From positions 186,001-250,000 of the forward strand of contig NZ_JHQS01000007.1 of assembly GCF_014843845.1 (NCBI RefSeq): a DNA stretch of 64,000 nt. The letters run 5' to 3'. Shown piece by piece: positions 29,263-37,572 of the stretch. Position 1 is the stretch's first letter. Each line of letters starts with the position of its first letter. This stretch comes from Mesorhizobium amorphae. Lineage in GTDB: Bacteria; Pseudomonadota; Alphaproteobacteria; Rhizobiales; Rhizobiaceae. Below the pieces are notes generated by a model. That model saw nothing but the letters and a program-made list of their open reading frames with translations. It was not told the DNA's origin and ran no database searches. A program made the translations under genes and the position numbers.

Positions 29263-29309
29263 TGTCGGGAACGGTCCTACTGTCTCGTCCTTTGACAGAG
29301 AAAAGGACC
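29263..29309 (+). promoter_or_regulatory. Candidate ECF42 promoter with inverted repeat over the ribosome site
   Basis: TGTCGG (29263-29268) and CGTC (29286-29289) are 17 bp apart, which fits the -35/-10 pattern I recall for ECF42-dependent promoters. Overlapping it, GGTCCT (29273-29278) / AGGACC (29304-29309) and CTGTC (29280-29284) / GACAG (29294-29298) form a nested inverted repeat that covers the AAGGA ribosome site of the gene at 29314. If used, this promoter would make the operon autoregulatory. Confidence 0.55.
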
Positions 29310-29313
29310 GATC

Positions 29314-29688
29314 ATGCTCTACGCTATCCTCTGCTATGCTTCCGAAGACGTCGTTTGCTCCTGGAGCAAGGAGCAGGACGATGAGGTCATGGCCAATCTT
29401 CTCAACGTCCAGGAAAAATATGCCCAGGCCGGCCGGCTTGGCCCGGTGGCGCGGCTTTTGCCGACGACCGCCGCGACAACGCTGCGCAAGGTCAAGGGCG
29501 AATCGGTGGTCATCGATGGTCCGTTTGCCGAAACCAAGGAACAGTTCCTCGGCTTCTACACGCTCGAATGCGCCGATCTCGACGAGGCCGTGGAGTTCGC
29601 CCGCGAACTCTCCGAGGTCAACCCCAGCGGCGGTTCCTACGAGATACGCCCGGTTTCCGTCTACAACCCCGCCAGAGTTCCCGCATGA
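29314..29688 (+). CDS. DGPF (YCII-like) domain protein
   Basis: This encodes 124 residues of the YCII/DGPF fold, named for VVIDGPFAETKE near residue 68. It is a small dimeric alpha/beta-barrel protein without a proven reaction; some relatives may bind or isomerise small molecules. It overlaps the following ECF sigma gene by 4 nt (ATGA), the conserved pairing of ECF42 sigma factors with DGPF proteins. It has no signal peptide or membrane helix. A candidate ECF42 promoter lies just upstream. Confidence 0.92.
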   Translation: MLYAILCYASEDVVCSWSKEQDDEVMANLLNVQEKYAQAGRLGPVARLLPTTAATTLRKVKGESVVIDGPFAETKEQFLGFYTLECADLDEAVEFARELSEVNPSGGSYEIRPVSVYNPARVPA

Positions 29689-30959
29689 CCGAGCTTGCCT
29701 GGATCAGCAATGCGATCAGCACCGCCCGTCCGCAGGCGATGGGCGCGCTGCTGCGCTACTTCCGCGACCTCGACGCCGCGGAAGAGGCTTTCCAGGACGC
29801 CTGCCTCAGGGCGCTCAAGAACTGGCCGAAAAACGGCCCGCCACGCGATCCCGCCGCCTGGCTGATCTTCGTCGGCCGCAACAGCGGCATCGACGCGGTG
29901 CGCAAGCGCTCCAAGCAGGCGCCGCTGCCGGAAGAGGATCAGATCTCCGACCTCGAGGACGCCGAAAGCGATATTGCCGAGCGGCTGGACGGCGCCCACT
30001 ACCGCGACGACATTTTGCGGCTGTTGTTCATCTGCTGCCACCCGGACCTGCCGGCGACGCAGCAGATCGCGGTCGCGTTGCGCATCGTCTCCGGCATCAC
30101 GGTCAAGCAGATCGCGCGTGCCTTCCTGGTCGGCGAAAGCGCCATGGAGCAGCGCATCACCCGCGCCAAGGCGCGCATTGCGGACGCCGGCGTGCCGTTC
30201 GAGACGCCGGGCGCGGTCGAGCGCTCGGAGCGGCTCGCGGCTGTCGCCGCCATGGTCTATTTGATCTTCAACGAAGGCTATTCAACCAACAGCGGCGAGG
30301 CGCCGGCCCGTGCGCCGCTCTGCGAGGAGGCGATCCGGCTGGCGCGTTTGCTGCTCAGGCTGTTCCAGACCGAGCCGGAGATCATGGGACTGACGGCGCT
30401 GCTTCTGCTCCAGCATGCGCGAGCGTCGGCTCGCTTCGACGAAAACGGCGAGATCGTGCTGCTCGAGGACCAGGATCGCACCCTGTGGAGCCGCAAGATG
30501 ATCGATGAGGGCCTGGCGCTGGTCGACAAGGCGCTGCGCCATCAGCAGCCTGGACCCTATCAGGTGCAGGCGGCGATCGCCGCGCTGCATGCGCGGGCGG
30601 AGAGGCCCGAGGATACCGACTGGACCGAAATCGACCTGCTCTACAGCCTGCTCGAGCAGATGCAGCCGTCGCCGGTGATAACGCTGAACCGCGCCGTCGC
30701 GGTGGCTAAGGTGCGCGGCCCGGAAGCGGCTCTTGCCATGATCGAGCCGCTTGGGGAAAGGCTGTCCGGATATTTCCACTTCTTTGGCCTCAAGGGTGGC
30801 CTGTTGATGCAACTCGGCCGCGGCGAGGAGGCGCGCGTCGCCTTCGACCGTGCGATTGCGCTGGCCAACACCGCAGCGGAAGCCGCCCATATCCGCATGC
30901 ATATCGATCGCCTGATCAAGGACGGCGCCGCGAAGGCCGCCGCAAAGACAGCGCGCTGA
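29685..30959 (+). CDS. ECF42-type RNA polymerase sigma factor
   Basis: This encodes 424 residues, much longer than a normal ~180-residue ECF sigma. The sigma-2 region (AEEAFQDACLRALKNWPKNG) and sigma-4 region (ITVKQIARAFLVGESAMEQR) occupy the first ~180 residues. The rest is a helical TPR-like extension (YFHFFGLKGGLLMQLGRGEE, ARVAFDRAIALANTAAEAAH), characteristic of ECF42, and is thought to control activity without an anti-sigma factor. None is encoded nearby. The ATG overlaps the DGPF gene's stop, so translation is coupled. Confidence 0.92.
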   Translation: MTELAWISNAISTARPQAMGALLRYFRDLDAAEEAFQDACLRALKNWPKNGPPRDPAAWLIFVGRNSGIDAVRKRSKQAPLPEEDQISDLEDAESDIAERLDGAHYRDDILRLLFICCHPDLPATQQIAVALRIVSGITVKQIARAFLVGESAMEQRITRAKARIADAGVPFETPGAVERSERLAAVAAMVYLIFNEGYSTNSGEAPARAPLCEEAIRLARLLLRLFQTEPEIMGLTALLLLQHARASARFDENGEIVLLEDQDRTLWSRKMIDEGLALVDKALRHQQPGPYQVQAAIAALHARAERPEDTDWTEIDLLYSLLEQMQPSPVITLNRAVAVAKVRGPEAALAMIEPLGERLSGYFHFFGLKGGLLMQLGRGEEARVAFDRAIALANTAAEAAHIRMHIDRLIKDGAAKAAAKTAR

Positions 30960-31129
30960 CGCCTGTTCCGTCTGGCTCAATCGTGCGGCCCAGGCTTAGA
31001 CCATGCCGGGGTGGCGGTTTTTCCCTGAAACGAGTAATGCCACGCCATGACAGCGCCCGATGGCACAATGGTGCGTGGCGCCAGGCTTGACCTCCGTCCT
31101 ATAAGCGACGGGATCTGAAAGGGACAAAA

Positions 31130-32644
31130 ATGACGATAGCGAAGGAAACGGCCGAACTGCTGGCGAAACTGGGCGTCGCCAAGGATGCGCTTGTCGGTGG
31201 CGACCTCATCGTGCGTAGCCCGGTGACGGGCGAGCAGATCGCGGCGCTGAAGACGATCTCGCCGGCCGATGCGGCAAAGACCATCGATGCCGCGCACAAG
31301 GCCTTCCAGGCCTGGCGGCTGGTGCCGGGGCCGAAGCGCGGCGAACTGGTGCGCCTGCTCGGCGAGGAATTGCGCGCGCACAAGGCCGAGCTTGGCCGGC
31401 TGGTGTCGATCGAGGTCGGCAAGATTCCGTCCGAAGGCCTCGGCGAAGTGCAGGAGATGATCGACATCTGCGATTTCGCCGTCGGTCTCTCCCGGCAATT
31501 GTACGGCCTGACCATCGCCACCGAGCGCCCCGGCCATCGCATGATGGAGACCTGGCATCCGCTCGGCGTCGTCGGCGTCATCTCGGCCTTCAACTTCCCG
31601 GTCGCGGTGTGGTCGTGGAACGCGGCCCTTGCGCTGGTTTGCGGCGACGCCGTGGTCTGGAAGCCGTCGGAAAAGACGCCGCTGACCGCACTGGCCTGCG
31701 AGGCGATTTTTGCGCGAGCGGTGAAGCGCTTCGGCGCGGATGCGCCGCAGGGCCTGGCACCGGTGCTGATCGGCGACCGCGCCGTCGGCGAGATCCTGGT
31801 CGACCATCCCAAGGTGCCGCTGGTTTCGGCCACCGGCTCGACCCGCATGGGCCGCGATGTCGGTCCGCGCCTGGCCAAGCGTTTTGCGCGCGCCGTGCTC
31901 GAGCTCGGCGGCAACAATGCCGGCATCGTCTGCCCGACGGCCGATCTCGACATGGCGCTGCGAGCCATCGCCTTCGGCGCCATGGGCACGGCCGGCCAGC
32001 GCTGTACCACCTTGCGGCGCCTGTTCGTGCATGACAGCGTCTACGACGCCCTGCTGCCGCGCCTGAAAAAGGCCTATCAGAGCGTTTCGGTCGGCAATCC
32101 GCTGGAGACCTCGTCGCTGGTCGGTCCGCTGATCGACGAGGCCGCTTTCGAGGCCATGCAGAAGGCGCTGAAGGAAGCCACTGCTCACGGCGGTAAGGTG
32201 ACCGGCGGTTCGCGGGTAGAGAACGGCCACCCGGATGCCTATTATGTGCATCCGGCGCTGGTCGAGATGCCCAGGCAGGTCTCGCCGGTGACGGAAGAGA
32301 CCTTCGCGCCGATCCTCTACGTGATGAAGTATTCCGATTTCGACACCGTGCTCGACGAGCACAATGCAGTCGGCGCCGGATTGTCGTCGTCGATCTTCAC
32401 CCGCGACCTGCAGGAGTCCGAGCGCTTCCTCGGCGTCGACGGTTCGGATTGCGGCATCGCCAATGTCAACATCGGCACATCGGGCGCCGAGATCGGCGGC
32501 GCCTTCGGCGGCGAGAAAGAAACCGGCGGCGGCCGCGAGAGCGGTTCGGACGCCTGGAAGGCCTATATGCGCCGCGCCACCAACACGGTGAACTATTCCA
32601 AGGCGCTGCCGCTGGCGCAGGGCGTGTCCTTCGACATCGACTGA
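31130..32644 (+). CDS. Aldehyde dehydrogenase, ALDH7 family (aminoadipate-semialdehyde type)
   Basis: This encodes 504 residues. It should oxidise a semialdehyde such as alpha-aminoadipate semialdehyde (piperideine-6-carboxylate) with NAD+. FNFPVAVWSWNAALALVCGD is the cofactor-binding part, the catalytic Glu is in LELGGNNAGIV, and the catalytic Cys is in GTAGQRCTTLRRLFVH. The ending MRRATNTVNYSKALPLAQGV is characteristic of ALDH7/antiquitin. It stands alone before a strong terminator. Lysine or pipecolate breakdown is inferred from family, and gcdH elsewhere in the window fits the same route. Confidence 0.92.
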   Translation: MTIAKETAELLAKLGVAKDALVGGDLIVRSPVTGEQIAALKTISPADAAKTIDAAHKAFQAWRLVPGPKRGELVRLLGEELRAHKAELGRLVSIEVGKIPSEGLGEVQEMIDICDFAVGLSRQLYGLTIATERPGHRMMETWHPLGVVGVISAFNFPVAVWSWNAALALVCGDAVVWKPSEKTPLTALACEAIFARAVKRFGADAPQGLAPVLIGDRAVGEILVDHPKVPLVSATGSTRMGRDVGPRLAKRFARAVLELGGNNAGIVCPTADLDMALRAIAFGAMGTAGQRCTTLRRLFVHDSVYDALLPRLKKAYQSVSVGNPLETSSLVGPLIDEAAFEAMQKALKEATAHGGKVTGGSRVENGHPDAYYVHPALVEMPRQVSPVTEETFAPILYVMKYSDFDTVLDEHNAVGAGLSSSIFTRDLQESERFLGVDGSDCGIANVNIGTSGAEIGGAFGGEKETGGGRESGSDAWKAYMRRATNTVNYSKALPLAQGVSFDID

Positions 32645-32690
32645 GGACGTTCGTCCCGTTCTGGCGGCCTTGACCGCCGAACCGTCAAAC

Positions 32691-32725
32691 AAAAGCCGAC
32701 GACGCCTGAGGCGTTGTCGGCTTTT
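32691..32725. terminator. Bidirectional rho-independent terminator
   Basis: AAAAGCCGACGACGCC and GGCGTTGTCGGCTTTT form a 16-bp stem with one G-T pair around the loop TGA. The arms carry an A-run and a T-run, so it can stop transcripts in both directions. It sits between the aldehyde dehydrogenase stop (32644) and the convergent sugar operon's last stop (32730). Confidence 0.9.
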
Positions 32726-32729
32726 GCGT

Positions 32730-33818
32730 TTAGCGGGCTGTTTCGAGGGCTTTGCCGGTCGCCGGGTCGAACAGGCGCAGCGCGTCCTCGTCGAAGGTGA
32801 AGGCGCATGGTTCGCCCTTGGCGACGCGGGCGCGCGGCGGCAGGCAAGCTGTCAGCCGTTGACTGCCGATGCGGGCGGTGGTGACCAGTTCCGGGCCGGT
32901 GAGTTCGACCACGTCGATCTCGACCGGCAACGAGAACTCCGTTGCGGCGCCGGTTGCCAGGCGAAGCGCCTCGGGCCTGATCCCGACAATGACCGGCGCG
33001 CCGTTCGGTGCCGCGGTCCTGAAGCGGGCCGGCAGCGGCAGCGGTACGTCCGAGCCGGCAATGGCGAGTCTGCCGTCCTCGACGACTGCCTCCAGCATGT
33101 TCATCGACGGCGCACCGACGAAACCCGCCACATAGAGCGTCGCCGGGTAATTGTAGATCTCCTCGGGCGTGCCGAGCTGCTCGATCCTGCCGTCGTGCAT
33201 GACGGCGATCCGCGTTGCCAGCGTCATCGCCTCGATCTGGTCGTGGGTGACGTAGACGACGGTGGTCTGCAGCATCTGGTGCAGGCGCTTCAACTCGGTG
33301 CGCATCTCCAGGCGAAGCTTGGCGTCGAGATTGGAGAGCGGCTCGTCGAAGAGAAAGACCTGCGGCTTGCGCACCAGCGCCCTGCCGATGGCGACGCGCT
33401 GGCGCTGGCCGCCGGAAAGCTGGCCGGGCTTGCGGTCGAGCAGGGGTTCGATCTGCAACAATTTCGCGGCGTCGCGTACCGCCTTGTCGCGCTCGGCGAC
33501 AGGAACCTTGCGCATCTCCAGCCCGAAACCGATGTTGCGGTGAACGGTGAGGTTCGGATAGAGCGCGTAGGACTGGAAGACCATGGCGATGTCGCGGTTC
33601 TTCGGGTGGACGCCGAGCACCGAACGGCCGCCGATCATCACCTCGCCGCTGGTCGCTTCGGCGAGGCCGGCGATGATGTTGAGCAGCGTTGACTTCCCGC
33701 AGCCGGATGAACCGAGCAGCACCAGGAACTCGCCGCTTTCCAGGGCGATGTCGATGCCTTTCAGCGTTTCGACGGCGCCGTAGTTCTTGCGGATGTCGCG
33801 GATTTCAAGCGCGCTCAT
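32730..33818 (-). CDS. Sugar ABC transporter ATP-binding protein (MalK/UgpC type)
   Basis: This encodes 362 residues. Walker A is GSSGCGKST, the signature [15 protein letters not shown], Walker B VFLFDEPLSNLD and the switch His VTHDQIEAMTLA. A C-terminal TOBE/regulatory domain (IVGIRPEALRLATG) is of the MalK/UgpC class. I start at ATG 33818 (MSALEIRDIRKNYG), which has GAGGA upstream and overlaps the kinase gene by 14 nt; eleven further in-frame codons upstream lack support. It is the last gene of the operon and powers its two permeases. Confidence 0.92.
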   Translation of the reverse strand: MSALEIRDIRKNYGAVETLKGIDIALESGEFLVLLGSSGCGKSTLLNIIAGLAEATSGEVMIGGRSVLGVHPKNRDIAMVFQSYALYPNLTVHRNIGFGLEMRKVPVAERDKAVRDAAKLLQIEPLLDRKPGQLSGGQRQRVAIGRALVRKPQVFLFDEPLSNLDAKLRLEMRTELKRLHQMLQTTVVYVTHDQIEAMTLATRIAVMHDGRIEQLGTPEEIYNYPATLYVAGFVGAPSMNMLEAVVEDGRLAIAGSDVPLPLPARFRTAAPNGAPVIVGIRPEALRLATGAATEFSLPVEIDVVELTGPELVTTARIGSQRLTACLPPRARVAKGEPCAFTFDEDALRLFDPATGKALETAR

Positions 33819-34743
33819 GGCTGGCGTCCTCGAATTGCAGGGCTCCGCCATAGTTGCGGGGCAAAGTGGAGATGGCGCGAGACGCCACCTGTGTCGCGAA
33901 GGAGAGGCACGCGGCCAGCGGCTGGTCCCGCGTCAGTGCCGCCAGGAAGGCGGCGTTGAAGACGTCGCCGGCGCCGATCGTGTCGACGACCTTCACGTCG
34001 GGCGCGGGCGCTTCGACGAGGGCGCCATCCGGCCCGACGGCGAGGGCGCCTTGCGGCCCGCGCTTGACCACGACCACAGCGCCTTTCTTCATGCCGAACC
34101 TGATCTCGCGCGCGGCATCGACGGGGTCTTCCAATGCAGCAAGGGTCAGCGTCTCGACCTCGTTGAACAGCGCCAGCTCGCAGCGCGACAGCCAGGCGCG
34201 CGCAGCCGCGCAGTTCGCCGCGGTCCAGCCGTCGATCGGCCATCCGGTGTCGAGCGCCACGGCGATGCGATGCCTGTCCGCCCAGTCGAAGAACGCGTCA
34301 TAGTCGCGGGTGAGATCGTCGGTGAGGAAGGAGCCGCAGAGCAGTGCGCATCCGCCCGACAGCCGCTTGCCGTCGAGACTGGAGATGACATCGGCGAGGC
34401 TCAGGCGCGGCAAGTGCCCGCGCGTGGTGAAGAAGGTGCGCTCGCCGTCGGGATGGGTCATGCCGACCGACAGTGTCGTGCCCTCGGGGCGCACCGGCCA
34501 TCTTTCGGCGCGGTGGCCGAATGCTTCGCGCAGCCAGCGGCCGAACTGGTCGTCGCCGACATTGGCGGCGATATCGAAGTCGACGTCCAGCGCCTGCCAG
34601 GCGAGTGCCGTGTTTCCCGCCTGTCCGCCGACGCGCAACTCGTCATGGTCGACGACGGTCTCGGTCCCTGCCTTCGGCCACGGTGCGACCGGGCCGACGA
34701 TCAGGTCGACATTGACGTTGCCGATCACTGCGAGCGGCCGCAT
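33805..34743 (-). CDS. PfkB-family carbohydrate kinase
   Basis: This encodes 312 residues of the ribokinase fold. The N-terminal glycines (ELRVGGQAGNTALAWQAL) bind substrate. The C-terminal signature VDTIGAGDVFNAAFLAALT holds the anion hole and the catalytic Asp. It phosphorylates a sugar or sugar derivative with ATP. The start codon directly abuts the stop of the SIS gene upstream. Kinase plus SIS protein plus ABC importer recalls the frlBONMD set for Amadori compounds, but the substrate is not determined by sequence alone. Confidence 0.9.
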   Translation of the reverse strand: MRPLAVIGNVNVDLIVGPVAPWPKAGTETVVDHDELRVGGQAGNTALAWQALDVDFDIAANVGDDQFGRWLREAFGHRAERWPVRPEGTTLSVGMTHPDGERTFFTTRGHLPRLSLADVISSLDGKRLSGGCALLCGSFLTDDLTRDYDAFFDWADRHRIAVALDTGWPIDGWTAANCAAARAWLSRCELALFNEVETLTLAALEDPVDAAREIRFGMKKGAVVVVKRGPQGALAVGPDGALVEAPAPDVKVVDTIGAGDVFNAAFLAALTRDQPLAACLSFATQVASRAISTLPRNYGGALQFEDASHERA

Positions 34744-35760
34744 TCATTCGCTCCTGGTGATCTTGGTGGAGCGGACCGGCGTGCCGGCATCGTCGACGCG
34801 GGCGTCGGCGAAGGCGATCATAAGGCGCTGCGCCACCGGCAACATGGCAAAGATCGCCGCGAGCCCCGAAGCCGGCTTGAAGGCGAGCGTCACCGCTCCG
34901 GAAACTGGCGCCTGTCCGGAGGAATCGAAAATGACGAGCGGCGCGCCGGCCTCGACCACGGAGATGGCCATGGCGGTCACCAGTTCCGCCGTCTGGTCGT
35001 CGCCGCGAAACAGGATGACGCCGATGCGCTGGCCAAGCATCTCCATCGGTCCATGGCGAAGCTGGCCGCCTTCGAGGGAAAAACATGGCAGCCGCGACAA
35101 TTCGGTGAGGCCGAGCGCCAGAGCTTCGGCGAGGCCCTGCAGGCGGCGGCCGGAGGTGACGATGGTTCCTACCCTGCTCAGCGCGGCTAGCGCGTTGCCG
35201 ACATCGACGGTTTCAGGGGCTTCCAGCGCCGCAAGGGCGGCGGCCGGATCATCGCCGAGCGCCGACAGGATCGCCAGGTGCAAGGCAAAACTGACGGTGA
35301 GGCTGCGGGTCGCGGCGAAGGCGAGTTCCGTGCCGCCGGCGCCGATCAGGCTCGGCGCGGTTCTGGCAAGGAAGGAGGCACTTTCCAACGTCAGGCCGAA
35401 AGCGTCAGCGCCATCGCCTTTCGCCGCGAACCATCTAACGACTTCGGCGCTTTCGCCGGACTGCGAGGTGACGAGCACGGTCCTGCCGGAGAGCGGCAGC
35501 GGCTGGCCCAGCTGCTCGGAGAGCGGCAGCGCAACGGCGTCGATGCCATGCGCCCGGTAGAGCGGTTCGACGGCGCGCCCAACCGCGTGCGAGCCGCCCA
35601 TGCCGAGCAGGAGCAAACTGCCGCTCTGCCGGATCGCGGCCGCGACCTTTGCCGCGATAGTCGTGTTCTGCCGGAACGAGGCGATGGCGTCCGCATGCTG
35701 GCGCGCCATTTCGCGGTCGATCGCGAGGAGGCCGGTCGGGCGGGGTTTTCCTGCAGGCAT
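34744..35760 (-). CDS. SIS-domain sugar isomerase/deaminase/deglycase (GlmS/FrlB-like)
   Basis: This encodes about 338 residues with two SIS (sugar isomerase) domains. Phosphosugar-binding elements are LLLLGMGGSHAVGRAVE, VLVTSQSGESAEVV and the second-domain SLEGGQLRHGPMEM, which matches the E-x-x-x-x-HGP block of GlmS and FrlB. No glutaminase domain is present, so it should act on a phosphorylated amino-sugar or fructosamine, not use glutamine. ATG 35760 has AAAGG 6 nt upstream; ATG 35766 overlaps the permease stop (ATGA) and is the alternative. It is in the middle of the sugar operon. Confidence 0.82.
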   Translation of the reverse strand: MPAGKPRPTGLLAIDREMARQHADAIASFRQNTTIAAKVAAAIRQSGSLLLLGMGGSHAVGRAVEPLYRAHGIDAVALPLSEQLGQPLPLSGRTVLVTSQSGESAEVVRWFAAKGDGADAFGLTLESASFLARTAPSLIGAGGTELAFAATRSLTVSFALHLAILSALGDDPAAALAALEAPETVDVGNALAALSRVGTIVTSGRRLQGLAEALALGLTELSRLPCFSLEGGQLRHGPMEMLGQRIGVILFRGDDQTAELVTAMAISVVEAGAPLVIFDSSGQAPVSGAVTLAFKPASGLAAIFAMLPVAQRLMIAFADARVDDAGTPVRSTKITRSE

Positions 35761-35762
35761 TA

Positions 35763-36608
35763 TCATCCTTTCACGCCGCCGCTGGTGAGGCCGGAAATCA
35801 GCGCGCGCTGCATGACCAGGCCGATCAGCACCGGCGGCAGAGCGGCGAGCACGCCGGCGGTGGCGATCAGCCCGTAGTCGGAGACGCGGCCGCCGGCGAG
35901 ATCGGCGATGGCGACCGTCAGCGTCTTGGCGCGCTGGTCCGAGGTGAAGAGCAAGGCGTAGAAAAACTCGTCCCAGGCAAGCAGCACCGCAAACAGCGCC
36001 GATGTCGCAACCACAGGTGCCGCCAGCGGCAGTGTGATGATGCGCAGGGTCTGGAACAGGCCGGCGCCGTCGATCATCGCCGCCGCCTCGATTTCGCGTG
36101 GGATGGCGTCGAAACCCGATTTCATCAGCCAGGTGGTGAAGGGTGCCAGGATGGTCAGGTAGACCATCGCCAGGCCGAAGACATTGTTGAGCAGGCCGAG
36201 ATAGGAAAGCCCCATATAGAGCGGCACGGCCAGCGCCACCGGCGGCAGCATATAGGTGGCGATCACCATCGACAGCGACCAGCCGATCGACGGCGTGCGC
36301 GAGACCGCCCAGCCGGCCGGGATGGCGAGCAGCAGTGCGGCAAGCGTCGCCATGCCGGCGATTTCGAGGCTGTTGCGCAGCGATGCGGTGAAGGCTGCTC
36401 CGGCGCTGTTTTCGGCCGTAGACAGCAATTGCTGGTAGCGGGAGAAGTCGGCACTTTGCGGCCACCAGCGCAGCGGCTTGGCGGCAAGGTCGGCGGCCGG
36501 CGAGATGCTCATGACGAACAGCCAGGCGATCGGTGCCAGGATGACGACGGCGAGCAGAACCGCGCAGGCATAGATGAAGACGTTGAAGGCGGGGCTCTTG
36601 CGTTCCAT
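35763..36608 (-). CDS. Sugar ABC transporter permease (MalG-like)
   Basis: This encodes 281 residues with about six membrane helices (first VFIYACAVLLAVVILAPIAW). The EAA loop EIEAAAMIDGAGLFQTLRII matches carbohydrate permeases. The MalG-like segment SQRAKTLTV-type (DQRAKTLTVAIADL) is near the C-terminus. It starts at ATG 36608, which shares its A with the stop of the upstream permease (TGATG), so I ignore the longer open frame. It forms a heterodimer with that permease. Confidence 0.92.
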   Translation of the reverse strand: MERKSPAFNVFIYACAVLLAVVILAPIAWLFVMSISPAADLAAKPLRWWPQSADFSRYQQLLSTAENSAGAAFTASLRNSLEIAGMATLAALLLAIPAGWAVSRTPSIGWSLSMVIATYMLPPVALAVPLYMGLSYLGLLNNVFGLAMVYLTILAPFTTWLMKSGFDAIPREIEAAAMIDGAGLFQTLRIITLPLAAPVVATSALFAVLLAWDEFFYALLFTSDQRAKTLTVAIADLAGGRVSDYGLIATAGVLAALPPVLIGLVMQRALISGLTSGGVKG

Positions 36609-37492
36609 CAGGTGGCGCTCCCGGCGGTCTTTTTCACCAGTGCGGCATAGGCGAGCGCCAGCACGGTGACGAGCAAGGTGACGATCAACGCCAGCGAGGC
36701 GCCGGAACCGGCGCGCTGGAAGGAGAAGGCCTCCTGGTAGACAAGAATCGACAGCGTGCGCGTGCTGTTGGCCGGGCCGCCGCGTGTCATCACCCAGATG
36801 ATGTCGAAGACCTTGAAGGCCTCGATGGTGCGCAGCACCAGCGCCACCATCAGCGGTCCGGCGAGATAGGGCAGGATGACGAAGCGAAAACGCGCGAACG
36901 GCCCGGCGCCGTCGACCAGCGAGGCGGCGGTGATGTCGCGCGGCACGGCCTGCAGGGCGGCGAGCGCGATCAGGGCGACCAGCGGAAAGTTTTTCCAGCA
37001 ATCGGCGATGATCAGTGCCGCCAGTGCCGTGCCTGGTTCGCCGAGCCAGGAGCGATAGGCATCGATGAGGTGCAACTGCGTGAGCGCTGCGTTCAGCGCG
37101 CCATATTCGGGATTGTAGATCAGCCGCCAGAGCGTGGCGTTGACCACGGTCGGCAGCGCCCAGGGCAGGATCATCAACGCCCGCAGGAAGGTGCGGCCGC
37201 GAAATTCCTGGTTCAGCAACAGTGCTGCCAGAACGCCGATCACCATTTCGATGGCGACGGACGCAACGGCAAACCAGGTCGTGGTGACCAGCGTGCGTGA
37301 AAAGTTCGAGCTGGACAGCATCTTGGTGTAGTTGTCGATGCCGACGAAATTGCCGGCCGTGCCGACCAGCTTGGCGTCGGTGAAGGACAGGCCGACGGTA
37401 TCGACGAGCGGCCAGCCGATGACGGCGACCATGACCACGAGAAGCGGCAGCATCAGCAACCACGCACGGGTCGTCATCCAGGTGCCTGACAT
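36608..37492 (-). CDS. Sugar ABC transporter permease (MalF/UgpA-like)
   Basis: This encodes 294 residues with about six membrane helices (first LLMLPLLVVMVAVIGWPLVD). The EAA loop is ITAASLVDGAGPFARFRFVI, and the end of the sequence is cytoplasmic. DIIWVMTRGGPANSTRTLSI is a block shared by carbohydrate-type permeases. It lies 80 bp below the binding-protein gene, separated by a strong hairpin, and overlaps the second permease by 1 nt. Confidence 0.92.
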   Translation of the reverse strand: MSGTWMTTRAWLLMLPLLVVMVAVIGWPLVDTVGLSFTDAKLVGTAGNFVGIDNYTKMLSSSNFSRTLVTTTWFAVASVAIEMVIGVLAALLLNQEFRGRTFLRALMILPWALPTVVNATLWRLIYNPEYGALNAALTQLHLIDAYRSWLGEPGTALAALIIADCWKNFPLVALIALAALQAVPRDITAASLVDGAGPFARFRFVILPYLAGPLMVALVLRTIEAFKVFDIIWVMTRGGPANSTRTLSILVYQEAFSFQRAGSGASLALIVTLLVTVLALAYAALVKKTAGSAT

Positions 37493-37533
37493 CGGAGGCG
37501 CCTCTTCTTGGTCATCACTGTTTCAGAAATAGC

Positions 37534-37556
37534 ACGGGCGGCACGAGGCCGCCCGT
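37534..37556 (-). terminator. Intercistronic hairpin after sugar-binding-protein gene
   Basis: ACGGGCGGC and GCCGCCCGT form a perfect 9-bp stem around a 5-nt loop, between the binding protein (ends 37573) and the first permease (starts 37492). There is no T-run in the transcribed direction. It probably stabilises the binding-protein message or causes partial termination rather than full stop. Confidence 0.6.
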
Positions 37557-37572
37557 CTGGCAAAAGTCCGGC

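Noticed and set aside
31080-31129. A sigma-70 promoter for the aldehyde dehydrogenase (CTTGAC and CTATAAG)
   Set aside because: The two motifs are only about 6 bp apart, far below the 16-18 bp needed.
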